Source: Streptomyces sp. NBC_00654
Lineage (GTDB): Bacteria; Actinomycetota; Actinomycetes; Streptomycetales; Streptomycetaceae
Length of the DNA stretch: 64,000 nucleotides
Assembly (NCBI RefSeq): GCF_026341775.1
Contig: NZ_JAPEOB010000001.1
Coordinates: 2,666,001-2,730,000 of the forward strand
Reading direction: 5' to 3'
The position numbers and the translations under genes are program-made. Positions 14,715 through 24,663 of this stretch are shown here, piece by piece. The notes beneath the pieces are model-generated. The model did no database searches and had not been told where the DNA came from. It saw only the letters and a program-made list of their open reading frames with translations. The first letter of the stretch is position 1; each line of letters opens with the position of its first letter.

Positions 14715-15797
14715 ATGGACGACATCGACGCGTTGATGAGCATCGGCGCCTTCGGGCGCCGGGTCGGACTGGCACCCAGCGCCCTGCGATTCTACGACGA
14801 CTGCGACGTACTGCGCCCCGCCCACGTGGACGTGGCGACGGGATACCGCTACTACGCCCCGGACCAGGTGGTCCGTGCGGTGCTGGCGCGGCGCCTGCGG
14901 GCGGCGGGCGTGCCGCTCGGCGATGCCTCGGTGGTGCTCGACGGCACTGATGAGGAGGCCCGTGCCGTCCTTGAGGAGCACGCCGGAAGGGTACGGGAGA
15001 CGGCGGCATCGGCGCAGTCGGCGATCGCGGCGATCCTCCATGACCTGCCCGCCGGGACGCGGCGGGTGAAGGTGCGCGTCGGAGGGGCGGAACTGGCCGG
15101 CGCGGTACGGCAGGTCGCGCCGTCGGTGGGGTCCGCCGCCGTGCGGGAGGAGTTCCCGGCGCTCGGCTGTGTCCTGATCGAGCTCGGCGGCGAGGAGGTA
15201 CGTCTGGTGGCCACGGACCGCTACCGCCTGGCCGTCCGAGCCCTGCGGCCCGCCTCCGTGGAGGGCGATACGTACCAAGTCCTCGTGGACGCACGGGAGA
15301 TGAGAGACCTCGCGGTCTGGGCGATACGCCTGCCGGAGGTGAGCATCGAGGTCGACCGGAACGGCGCGTGGCTGCGTGGCGGGGGCGATTCACGGGCTCT
15401 GCCCACCGTCGACGAGACGTTTCCCGACTACCGGATGATTCTCGACGATCTGCCGGACGCCCGGCACCGGTTGATCACGGGCCGCGCCGCTCTCGGCGCC
15501 GCCCTCGACGCCGCCGGTACGCGGGGCACCCCGGTCACCGTGCGCACCGGCGAGCAGCAACTCACGCTCACCGCAGGCGAATCGGCCGGCACCACGCTCC
15601 CCGCGCTGTGCACGGGGCCACCGCTGCGCATCGCCTTCGACGCGGAGCTGCTCCGTTCGGCGCTCGATGCCGCTGTGGGGCCCGATGTGCTGCTGGAGAT
15701 CGTGTCGCCGGTCCAACCCGTGGTCGTCCGCTCCGCCGACCAGGGCAGCTTCACCACCCTGGTGATGCCGGTCCGCGACGCCGGGGCCGACGCGTAG
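14715..15797 (+). CDS. MerR-family regulator fused to DNA polymerase sliding-clamp domains II-III
   Basis: A 360-residue fusion. Residues about 8-75 are a MerR helix-turn-helix (MSIGAFGRRVGLAPSALRFY, then TGYRYYAPDQV). Residues about 80-110 form the usual helical linker. Residues about 118-354 match the second and third domains of the beta clamp (DnaN), with ATDRYRLAVR (about 166-175), FPDYRMIL and the C-terminal VMPVR (350-354). In DnaN the peptide-binding cleft lies between domains II and III, so this effector module keeps the cleft while lacking domain I and so cannot be a normal ring. It probably senses a clamp-binding ligand and regulates its own MerR promoter. It overlaps the convergent serine hydrolase gene by 47 bases. 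Confidence 0.88.
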   Translation: MDDIDALMSIGAFGRRVGLAPSALRFYDDCDVLRPAHVDVATGYRYYAPDQVVRAVLARRLRAAGVPLGDASVVLDGTDEEARAVLEEHAGRVRETAASAQSAIAAILHDLPAGTRRVKVRVGGAELAGAVRQVAPSVGSAAVREEFPALGCVLIELGGEEVRLVATDRYRLAVRALRPASVEGDTYQVLVDAREMRDLAVWAIRLPEVSIEVDRNGAWLRGGGDSRALPTVDETFPDYRMILDDLPDARHRLITGRAALGAALDAAGTRGTPVTVRTGEQQLTLTAGESAGTTLPALCTGPPLRIAFDAELLRSALDAAVGPDVLLEIVSPVQPVVVRSADQGSFTTLVMPVRDAGADA

Positions 15798-17418
15798 CCC
15801 CGTCCGGAACCGGAAGCCGGCCTGCGCGCCAGGAACGGATCGTCAGGGTGAGGCGCAGGGCGAGCGTCATGGCACCGGCTGCCGCCGCGACGCACACGGC
15901 GACGAAGATGTCGGGCACCCAGTTCATCAGCTGGTCAGGACTCATCAGGACAACTGCGGATGCCAGCGCGGCCACCGGGGCCGCGCCCGCCAGGCACCAG
16001 AGGGCGGTCGTTGCGGCGCGGCGAGGCCGGGAGCCTGCCGTGACAGGGCGGCGGAGGAGCCTGACCTGCCATGCGACCGCCAGGAGCAGGGCCATGGCGA
16101 GGGCGGTGGCACCCCAGACGGCCGCGTAGTAGACAGCGGCGGATGGGCTGCTGGTGGGAGTTCCGCCGGTCCCCAGGATTCGGGCGGCACCGAATCCGAC
16201 CTGCATGAGCGCCTCGTCCTGGAGCAGGCCGTACAGGTTCTGCTCCAGCACGATGGCGGCGTTCAGTTTCGGCAGCAGGAACAGCATCGCCGCGTAGCCG
16301 GGCGTCGCGCCCGTGTGCCAGATGGCGTCGTCGAGCGGCGCGTCCAGTCCGCCGACCCGCCAGCCCATCCCGTATCCGGTCCCGGCGCCGGTGGGCCGGA
16401 GCCTGCCCTCCTCACGCATCAGCCGTACGGATTCGGGGGTGAGGACGCTCCGGCCCCCGGCGGTCCTGCCCGATCTGAGCTGGAACGAGGCGAAGGCGGC
16501 CAGAGCGTTGAGGTCGCCGCCCGTGTAGCCGTAGGCCGCGCCGTGGTCGTCGACGCCGTCGACCGTCGCGGAGGGCATGCCCCACAGGAGCCGGTGCCCC
16601 GGGGACAGGTTCCGCTTCCGGGCCGAGGCCCGGTCGGCTATGGCGCCGTCCATGCCCACCGGGTCGAGCACGCTCCGCCGCAGATGCTCGGCGAAGGGGA
16701 GTCCGGTGACGGACTCGACCAGGGCGGAGAGGACCAGATAGTTGGCGCTGGTGTAGGCGTACGTGGTCCCGGGCGGACCGAGCGGCCGCACCCCGTCCAG
16801 AGCGCCGAGGCGTTCCGCCGGGCGGGGGCAGTCGGCGGCGAGGCAGTCGGCGACCTCGAACGTGGCCGACTCGGGCAGTCCGCTGGTCTGGTTGAGGAGA
16901 TGGCGGACCGTGACCCCGGACGCGTGTGCCGCGCCCCCGAACCGGAACTCCGGCACATGGTCCACGACCCGGTCGTCGAGACGGAGGCGCCCGTCCTGGA
17001 CGAGGGTCATCACGCTGGTCGCCGTGATCGGTTTGGCGACCGACCCCCACAGGAACGGTGTTCCGGCCCGGACGCGCTCGCCCCGTCCGTCCCTGCCCCA
17101 GGACCGCTGATGGACCGGGCCGTCGGGACCGACCACGGCGTAGGAGATTCCGGGCGTGCGGGTGGCCCGCATCCGGTCGCGGACATAGGCGTCGATCGCG
17201 GCATAGCGGTCGGACATGACATCGCCCGAGGTGGCAGTCGCGGCGCCGGAAGTGCCAGAAGTGCCAGAAGTGTCGGAAGTACCGGGAGTCGGAGGGGTGT
17301 CAGGGGCGGCAGGGGCAGGAGTGGCTGCAGAGGCAGTCGGGGCCACCGGGGTGCAGAGAAAGAGACAGAGCAGGAGGACCACCGTGTTCGCGGCGGCACA
17401 CCGCAGGCGGTTGCGCAT
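15751..17418 (-). CDS. Secreted/membrane serine hydrolase (class C beta-lactamase fold)
   Basis: A 555-residue protein starting ATG 17418 behind GAGGAAG. It has an N-terminal signal peptide, then a Thr/Ser/Pro/Gly linker with repeated SGT. The beta-lactamase/D,D-peptidase domain spans about 66-410. Catalytic Ser126-x-x-Lys129 is in WGSVAKPIT. The YxN position reads Y222-T-S within YAYTSANY, with Ser replacing Asn. The third motif is HTG in WHTGATPG. About 430-525 holds three or so hydrophobic helices, so the enzyme is probably anchored facing outwards. Likely substrates are cell-wall peptides, esters or lactams. It is divergent from a TetR gene with a perfect operator in the 82-base gap. Confidence 0.85.
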   Translation of the reverse strand: MRNRLRCAAANTVVLLLCLFLCTPVAPTASAATPAPAAPDTPPTPGTSDTSGTSGTSGAATATSGDVMSDRYAAIDAYVRDRMRATRTPGISYAVVGPDGPVHQRSWGRDGRGERVRAGTPFLWGSVAKPITATSVMTLVQDGRLRLDDRVVDHVPEFRFGGAAHASGVTVRHLLNQTSGLPESATFEVADCLAADCPRPAERLGALDGVRPLGPPGTTYAYTSANYLVLSALVESVTGLPFAEHLRRSVLDPVGMDGAIADRASARKRNLSPGHRLLWGMPSATVDGVDDHGAAYGYTGGDLNALAAFASFQLRSGRTAGGRSVLTPESVRLMREEGRLRPTGAGTGYGMGWRVGGLDAPLDDAIWHTGATPGYAAMLFLLPKLNAAIVLEQNLYGLLQDEALMQVGFGAARILGTGGTPTSSPSAAVYYAAVWGATALAMALLLAVAWQVRLLRRPVTAGSRPRRAATTALWCLAGAAPVAALASAVVLMSPDQLMNWVPDIFVAVCVAAAAGAMTLALRLTLTIRSWRAGRLPVPDGATRRPRRRGPASPGW

Positions 17419-17450
17419 GGGACTTCCTCACCGTTGTCGAAGGCGGGACG

Positions 17451-17498
17451 GATAACCATATGGCGATACGGTTTTTACCGTACGCTGGTACGGTTATC
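17451..17498. promoter_or_regulatory. TetR operator in the divergent promoter region
   Basis: ACCGTAC (17477-17483), a four-base spacer, and GTACGGT (17488-17494) form a perfect 18-bp operator just before the TetR start at 17501. TACGGT-TTTT-ACCGTA at 17467-17482 overlaps it, and GATAACC/GGTTATC at 17451 and 17492 add an outer pair. The TetR protein probably represses both itself and the serine hydrolase from here. Confidence 0.75.
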
Positions 17499-17500
17499 AA

Positions 17501-18154
17501 GTGCCCAGGATCGCGGACCATGAAGAACGCCGACGCCAGATCGCCGTCGCCGTGTGCGAACTCATCTCGGAGCACGGGCTCGACGCCGTGACGGTCGCCC
17601 GCACGGCGGCCGCCGCCGGGATGTCGGTCGGGCTTGTGCAGCACTACTTCCGTACGAAGGACGAGATGCTGCTCCACGCCTTCACCGCGGTCACCGCGCG
17701 TATCCGGATCCGGGCCGACGAGCGGATCCGGGCCGGGATCGCGCACCGGCGGCCCATCTCGCAGGTTCTGGGCGAGGCGATGGCGGAGTTCATCCCCCTG
17801 GATGACGGGCGCCGCGCCGAGTTCCGGGTCACCAGGGCGTTCGCCGGCCGGGCCCTGGACGCGCCCGCCCTCGCCGAGGTCGACATCGAGACCGCGCGGC
17901 GGCTGCGCGAGGACATCGCGCGGGCCGTTCGCAACGGCAAGGAGTGCGGCGAGGTCGAGCCGGATCTGGATCTCTGGCCCGCGGCCGTCCGGCTCACTGC
18001 CGTGACGGAAGGACTCGCGATGCAGGTCTACCGGGATCCCGCCGGGGTGAACGGGGTGGCCGCGGGGGAGCTGGTGGCCTCGGTCATCGCCGACGAGCTC
18101 GCGGCGGTCTTCACCGGTGAGTGCGGCCAGTACGCCGAGGGTCCCCGCGCCTGA
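17501..18154 (+). CDS. TetR-family transcriptional regulator
   Basis: A 217-residue repressor from GTG 17501. The N-terminal DNA-binding domain has RRRQIAVAVCELISEHG and the helix-turn-helix TVARTAAAAGMSVGLVQHYF with the family-typical YFRTKDEML ending. The remainder is a helical ligand domain (TetR_C type). It is divergent from the serine hydrolase and faces a nested set of inverted repeats, so it probably controls that gene in response to an unknown small molecule. The start is only seven bases after the operator, so self-repression is likely. Confidence 0.9.
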   Translation: MPRIADHEERRRQIAVAVCELISEHGLDAVTVARTAAAAGMSVGLVQHYFRTKDEMLLHAFTAVTARIRIRADERIRAGIAHRRPISQVLGEAMAEFIPLDDGRRAEFRVTRAFAGRALDAPALAEVDIETARRLREDIARAVRNGKECGEVEPDLDLWPAAVRLTAVTEGLAMQVYRDPAGVNGVAAGELVASVIADELAAVFTGECGQYAEGPRA

Positions 18155-18317
18155 CCCGTATACGGGAGGAGCCTGCCCGGGTCCGCCCCGTATGCGGGGG
18201 AGTCCGCCCTGTGCGCGGTGGTAGGGAAACGGACCGGCTCGCCCGGCGAACGCCCCGAATGGATGCGGGTGGTCGGGGGCGCCCGGGCATGACCGGACGG
18301 CGGCGATGTACTAGAGT

Positions 18318-18335
18318 TATCTCGACATCGAGATA
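18318..18335. promoter_or_regulatory. 18-bp palindrome upstream of aconitase, candidate TamR/MarR site
   Basis: TATCTCGACATCGAGATA is a near-perfect 18-bp palindrome (8-bp arms ATCTCGA plus flanking T/A, CA centre), 154 bases before the acnA start. MarR-type regulators bind 16-18-bp palindromes of this type, and TamR of S. coelicolor is known to regulate its aconitase gene. The specific match to TamR is my inference. Confidence 0.65.
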
Positions 18336-18376
18336 TCTGCCGAGGCGTACCGCAGCCGCCGCTCGGTAAGGGTTAC

Positions 18377-21203
<2,827 letters not shown>

Positions 21204-21220
21204 GTCGGCCCGCAGCATCA

Positions 21221-21258
21221 GGAGGGGCCGCATCCCGGTGACGGGGTGCGGCCCCTCC
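21221..21258 (+). terminator. acnA terminator
   Basis: GGAGGGGCCGCA (21221-21232) pairs with TGCGGCCCCTCC (21247-21258), with inner CCC/GGG pairs. It is a long GC stem with only a short T run after it, as usual in streptomycetes. Confidence 0.85.
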
Positions 21259-21268
21259 GCGTTTGCGC

Positions 21269-21303
21269 GTGCGGCGTGCGGCGTGCGGCGTGCGGCGTGC
21301 GGC
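21269..21303. repeat. Five tandem copies of the heptamer GTGCGGC
   Basis: Five perfect consecutive copies of GTGCGGC occupy 21269-21303, directly after the acnA terminator and before the convergent gene. The array is in non-coding DNA and is a likely slippage-prone, strain-variable tract. Confidence 0.85.
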
Positions 21304-21347
21304 GAGTGAGTGCTGAGCCGCTGTGCCCGGCCGCGCCACGCCGCGGT

Positions 21348-21935
21348 TCAGCCGTTCGACGGGGTCCGTTCGACCTCGGCGATCCGGCACTTCGTACCGC
21401 GCGGCACCTCACCGAGGCCCTGCACCTTCGACTTGGCCGACTTGCCGGGAGCCAGGCCGGTCACCGTGGTGACCCCCTCGGAGACCTGGGTGCCGTCCTT
21501 GTCCACGAACTCGACGAACACGATGTAGTCCGCCGTGCTCCCGGACCCGTTCACGACCTTCACATCGGCCTCGGGCCACCCGATCACGGAGTCCCTCGCG
21601 CACCGGGCGACCGAGATGTCGGCCCTGGCGGCCGTACCGGTTTCGGTCGGCTCCGCCAGGGGCTCCTCCTCCGTCAGCGCCTCGGCGGAGGGCGTCCCGC
21701 CCGGTGCGGCCGACGAGGAGAGCGGCCGCTTCAGCGACTCGGGGGCCGCCCTGTCCACCGCCGTGTAGACGAGTGTCGCCACGGCTGACATGGCCAGCAG
21801 CCCGCCGCTCAGCGACAGCGTGACGATCAGCCCGGTTCGCTGCTTGCGCGGGGGTGGCGGCGGAGGCGGCGCGGACGAAGAGAAGGGCGACGGCGGCGGT
21901 GACGGCGGCGGAGGTGGTGGAAAGCTGTCCGGCAA
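21348..21935 (-). CDS. Proline-rich single-pass membrane protein with FxLYD-like outer domain
   Basis: A 195-residue protein. I place the start at TTG 21935 after a GGGGGG ribosome site, because further upstream the frame runs into the divergent gene's leader. The N-terminus is Pro-rich (SFPPPPPPSPPPSPF). One membrane helix follows (LIVTLSLSGGLLAMSAVATL). The outer part is a small beta domain with VKVVNGSGSTADYIVFVEF, GTQVSEGVTTVTGLAPG and a Cys pair. This pattern resembles FxLYD-type domains found in actinobacterial envelope proteins. It is convergent with acnA and divergent from the phosphatase gene. The function is unknown. Confidence 0.7.
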   Translation of the reverse strand: MPDSFPPPPPPSPPPSPFSSSAPPPPPPPRKQRTGLIVTLSLSGGLLAMSAVATLVYTAVDRAAPESLKRPLSSSAAPGGTPSAEALTEEEPLAEPTETGTAARADISVARCARDSVIGWPEADVKVVNGSGSTADYIVFVEFVDKDGTQVSEGVTTVTGLAPGKSAKSKVQGLGEVPRGTKCRIAEVERTPSNG

Positions 21936-22050
21936 GAGGTCCCCCCACGGGAATCGATCAAGACATGTGTACGAGCCATACGGTACGTGGGTACGGACCA
22001 TGACGGAGCGCCGGAAGGCGCGCATCCTCGGCGCGGAGAGCGGAAAGACC

Positions 22051-22686
22051 ATGGGCGAGCTGATCCTGGTCCGGCACGGCGAGACCGAGTGGTCCCGCTC
22101 CGGGCAGCACACGAGCTACACCGACCTGCCGCTGACGGACATCGGTGAACGCCAGGCCCGCGCACTCGTCCCGCTCCTGGCCGGCCGGAACATCGCGCTC
22201 GCCCTGGTCAGCCCGTACGTACGGGCCCGCCGCACCGCCGAGCTGGCCGGGCTGACCGCGCCCCGGGTCACCCCGGAGCTGCGCGAGTGGGACTACGGCG
22301 GCTACGAGGGCGTGACCACCGTGGAGATCCACCGCACCCGCCCCCTGTGGAACCTGTGGACCGACGGTGTCGACCCCGGCACCGACGCACACCCGGGGGA
22401 GAGCCCGCACGAGGTCGGCGCACGGGCGGACCTGGTCCTCGCGGGGGTGCGGTCGGCCACCGAACGGACCGGGGACGGGGACATTGTGCTCGTCGCGCAC
22501 TCGCACTTCCTGCGCGTCCTCATCGCCCGCTATCTCGGGCTGACCCCGGCGGAGGGGCGGCTCTTCCAGCTGGCGACGGGCGCCCTCTCCCGGCTCGGTA
22601 CGGAGCACGGGCAGCCGGTCGTCACCGCGCTGAACCTGGCACTTCCCGAAGGGCTGTCGGCGGCCGTGGGCAGCGAGGCCCGCTGA
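22051..22686 (+). CDS. Histidine phosphatase family protein (phosphoglycerate-mutase-like)
   Basis: A 211-residue enzyme from ATG 22051 after GCGGAAAG; an in-frame ATG at 22000 is the alternative. The catalytic RHG motif is in ELILVRHGETEWS. The second His is in LVAHSHFLRVLIARYLGL, and the general acid region is LREWDYGGYEG. This is a broad-specificity or sugar-phosphate phosphatase of the cofactor-independent branch acting in the cytoplasm. The partner pathway is not shown by neighbours. It is divergent from the membrane-protein gene 115 bases away. Confidence 0.85.
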   Translation: MGELILVRHGETEWSRSGQHTSYTDLPLTDIGERQARALVPLLAGRNIALALVSPYVRARRTAELAGLTAPRVTPELREWDYGGYEGVTTVEIHRTRPLWNLWTDGVDPGTDAHPGESPHEVGARADLVLAGVRSATERTGDGDIVLVAHSHFLRVLIARYLGLTPAEGRLFQLATGALSRLGTEHGQPVVTALNLALPEGLSAAVGSEAR

Positions 22687-22786
22687 GCCGTACGGAGGGG
22701 ACGCGGCCGGCACCACGTGCGAGGCACCGGCCGCCGTCCGGCCCGGCCGCCGTCCGTCCCGCCCGTCGTCCGGCCCGGGTGACGGC

Positions 22787-23500
22787 TCATGCCGCTTTGA
22801 GGCCGGTGAGATGGGCGAAGACGACCACGTTCGCCGAATAGCCGTTCTTCTTGTCGAACCGCCCGCCGCACGTCAGCAGCCGCAGCTCCGGACGCCCGGT
22901 CGGGCCGTAGACCTTGTCGTCGGGGAAGTCTTCCTTCTTGTACGTCTTCACGTCGTCCACGGTGAAGACGGCGGTGCGGCGGTCGGCCCGCCGGACCTTG
23001 ACGGTGTCCCCGCGGTGCAGGGCGTTCAGATTGAGGAAGATCGCGGGGCCGGTGCGGGTGTCCCGGTGGCCGACGATCAGGGCGGTTCCCGCCTCCCCGG
23101 GGGCCGGGCCGTCGCGGTACCACCCGACCTCCTTGGGCCTGCTCATGGGCGGAGCGTCCAGCCGGCCCTTCTTGTCCAGGCCGAGGCCGGTGACCGGGGC
23201 CTCGATCACGATGGCGGGGACGGCCAGTTCCACCGGCGCCGACGGCGGCAGCGGTGCGTGCGAGGCCGGGACGTCCTTCGCCGCCGGGACCGGTTCCCGC
23301 CGGACCGGGGCCCCGCCCCCGCCCACGGCGTCCGAGCCGTGGGCGGCGGCGGCCGACGCGTCCTCGGACGAGCCGCTGCTCGCCCAGGCGACGCCGGCCA
23401 CCAGGGAGAGCGTCACGCACACCGTCATGGTGAGACGGCATGCGCGACTCGGTCCTCTTCGCTGCCGCTGTCGCCGGTGCGGGCCGTTACGCTGCGCCAC
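22787..23500 (-). CDS. Class F sortase
   Basis: A 237-residue membrane-anchored transpeptidase from GTG 23500. It has a basic N-terminus, one signal-anchor helix (MTVCVTLSLVAGVAWA), a low-complexity linker, then the sortase barrel. The catalytic His is in VGHRDT, the Cys in LRLLTCGG, and the Arg is probably in the RFDKKNGY region. Class F sortases are typical of actinobacteria and attach secreted proteins to the wall. The gene overlaps the end of the upstream secreted-protein gene by 14 bases, so the two are translationally coupled. That neighbour is the obvious candidate substrate, although it lacks a standard LPxTG signal. Confidence 0.88.
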   Translation of the reverse strand: MAQRNGPHRRQRQRRGPSRACRLTMTVCVTLSLVAGVAWASSGSSEDASAAAAHGSDAVGGGGAPVRREPVPAAKDVPASHAPLPPSAPVELAVPAIVIEAPVTGLGLDKKGRLDAPPMSRPKEVGWYRDGPAPGEAGTALIVGHRDTRTGPAIFLNLNALHRGDTVKVRRADRRTAVFTVDDVKTYKKEDFPDDKVYGPTGRPELRLLTCGGRFDKKNGYSANVVVFAHLTGLKAA

Positions 23501-24305
23501 TGGCGCGGCGGCGTGCCGACCTGCGGACCAGGATCAGCCCGGCCACTCCGGCCGCGCTCGCCGCCAGTGCCGTGCCCGTCCCGAAGCCGGAGCCGCTCTC
23601 CGAGCTGACGGTCTCCATGGTCGGAACGCCACCGCCACCGGCGGGGACCGCACCGGAGGGCTGGTTGCCCTTGTCCTCACCGGACCACGAGGAGCCCTCG
23701 CTGCCGCTCTGGCCGCTCTGGCTTGCCTGACCGCCCTGACCGCCCTGACCGCCCTGGCCGCTCTGGCCGCTCTGGCTTCCCTGACCGCCCTGACCGTCCT
23801 GACCGCTCTGACCTTCCTGACCGCCCTCGCCTGCCTGGTTGCCCTGGCTGCCCTGGCTGCCCTGGCGTCCCTGGTTCCGGTCCTGGCGCTCGCAGTCGAT
23901 GGTGAAGGTCTTCTGCTTCAGGCCGACCGGAACCACCCACTGGAGCTGGTACGTGCCGTCCGGCAGCAGGTATTCCTGGCTGATGGCCCTGCCCTGGGAG
24001 AGGGCGAGGGTGCCGACCAGGGTGTCCCCGGGGGGCACGGTCGGGGGCTGTGCGGTGACCGTGAACGGAACCGCCGGCAGGGTCTCGAAGTTGGCCGCGA
24101 CCAGCTTGAACGCGCAGACCGGGGCCCCGTCGCGGTTGTTGCCGCGCTGCTGGCCGGCCGACTGGACACTCAGGTCGCCGCTGTCGCCCGGGGCCGCGTA
24201 CGCCGCGGGCGCTGCGGCCAGGGTGAGTCCTGCGACGGCGAGGGCCGCGGCCACCGCGGTACCGGTGCGGGTGCCGCGTGAGCGGACGGAGGCGGAGATG
24301 GGCAT
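23487..24305 (-). CDS. Secreted wall protein with Gln/Gly triplet repeats and C-terminal anchor
   Basis: A 272-residue protein from ATG 24305, five bases after AAGGAG. It has a signal peptide ending AAYAAPG and a globular part (about 45-140) with conserved Cys residues (VCAFKLV, FTIDCERQ). A tract of about 20 triplets follows with Gln at every third place (QGS, QSG, QGG; about 142-200). The end is a hydrophobic helix (ALAASAAGVAGLILV) and an Arg-rich tail, the layout of a sortase-anchored protein. A recognisable LPxTG/LAxTG is missing; the segment before the helix reads VPTMETVSSESGSGFGTG. It is co-transcribed with the class F sortase. It is probably an extended cell-surface stalk; the binding partner is unknown. 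Confidence 0.8.
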   Translation of the reverse strand: MPISASVRSRGTRTGTAVAAALAVAGLTLAAAPAAYAAPGDSGDLSVQSAGQQRGNNRDGAPVCAFKLVAANFETLPAVPFTVTAQPPTVPPGDTLVGTLALSQGRAISQEYLLPDGTYQLQWVVPVGLKQKTFTIDCERQDRNQGRQGSQGSQGNQAGEGGQEGQSGQDGQGGQGSQSGQSGQGGQGGQGGQASQSGQSGSEGSSWSGEDKGNQPSGAVPAGGGGVPTMETVSSESGSGFGTGTALAASAAGVAGLILVRRSARRRASGAA

Positions 24306-24573
24306 GGAAGCTCCTTCTAGCCGAGATGATTGTCGTACTGATCACCTGATCGCCCAAGAGATCCCACGAAATGCCCCAAAAGCTCATAAAGACACAAGCG
24401 AAATCACGGAAGTACCCTGACTAGCCGATACAGGGGATGGGTTGTCCGGATGACAGGACCGCCTCTGCGCGCCCACCACGAGTGGCCTTCCACCCGCGCC
24501 CGCCACGGGCGGCCAGTCCACGCGCGCTCCCCACGCGCGCCCACCACCCGCGCTCCCCACCCACGCCCACCAC
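24306..24573. other. Intergenic, C-rich low-complexity stretch
   Basis: Together with the adjoining terminator region this makes a gap of about 350 bases. 24306-24440 is relatively AT-rich and should carry the promoter of the leftward secreted-protein gene. 24460-24570 is a run of imperfect CCCACC/CGCGC repeats with no reading frame of interest. Confidence 0.5.
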
Positions 24574-24616
24574 ACGCGGACGGGCCACCCGCTCCCGCGC
24601 GGATGGCCCGTCCGTG
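24574..24616 (-). terminator. Terminator of the GH92 gene
   Basis: GGACGGGCCA (24578-24587) pairs with TGGCCCGTCC (24604-24613) around a 16-base loop, 48 bases beyond the stop of the leftward glycosidase gene. Confidence 0.65.
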
Positions 24617-24663
24617 TCCCGTCACCCGGTCGCGGCCGCGACCGGGGCCGAAAGGGTGCCGCC

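Noticed and set aside
22703..22734. Hairpin GCGGCCGG/CCGGCCGC after the phosphatase gene
   Set aside because: Only 8 bp with a 16-base loop inside generally GC-rich repeats; too weak to list as a terminator.
23710..23880. Short direct DNA repeats resembling a CRISPR array
   Set aside because: They are 9-base coding repeats for Gln/Gly triplets in the wall protein, without spacers of uniform length or cas genes. No CRISPR array is seen anywhere in the window.
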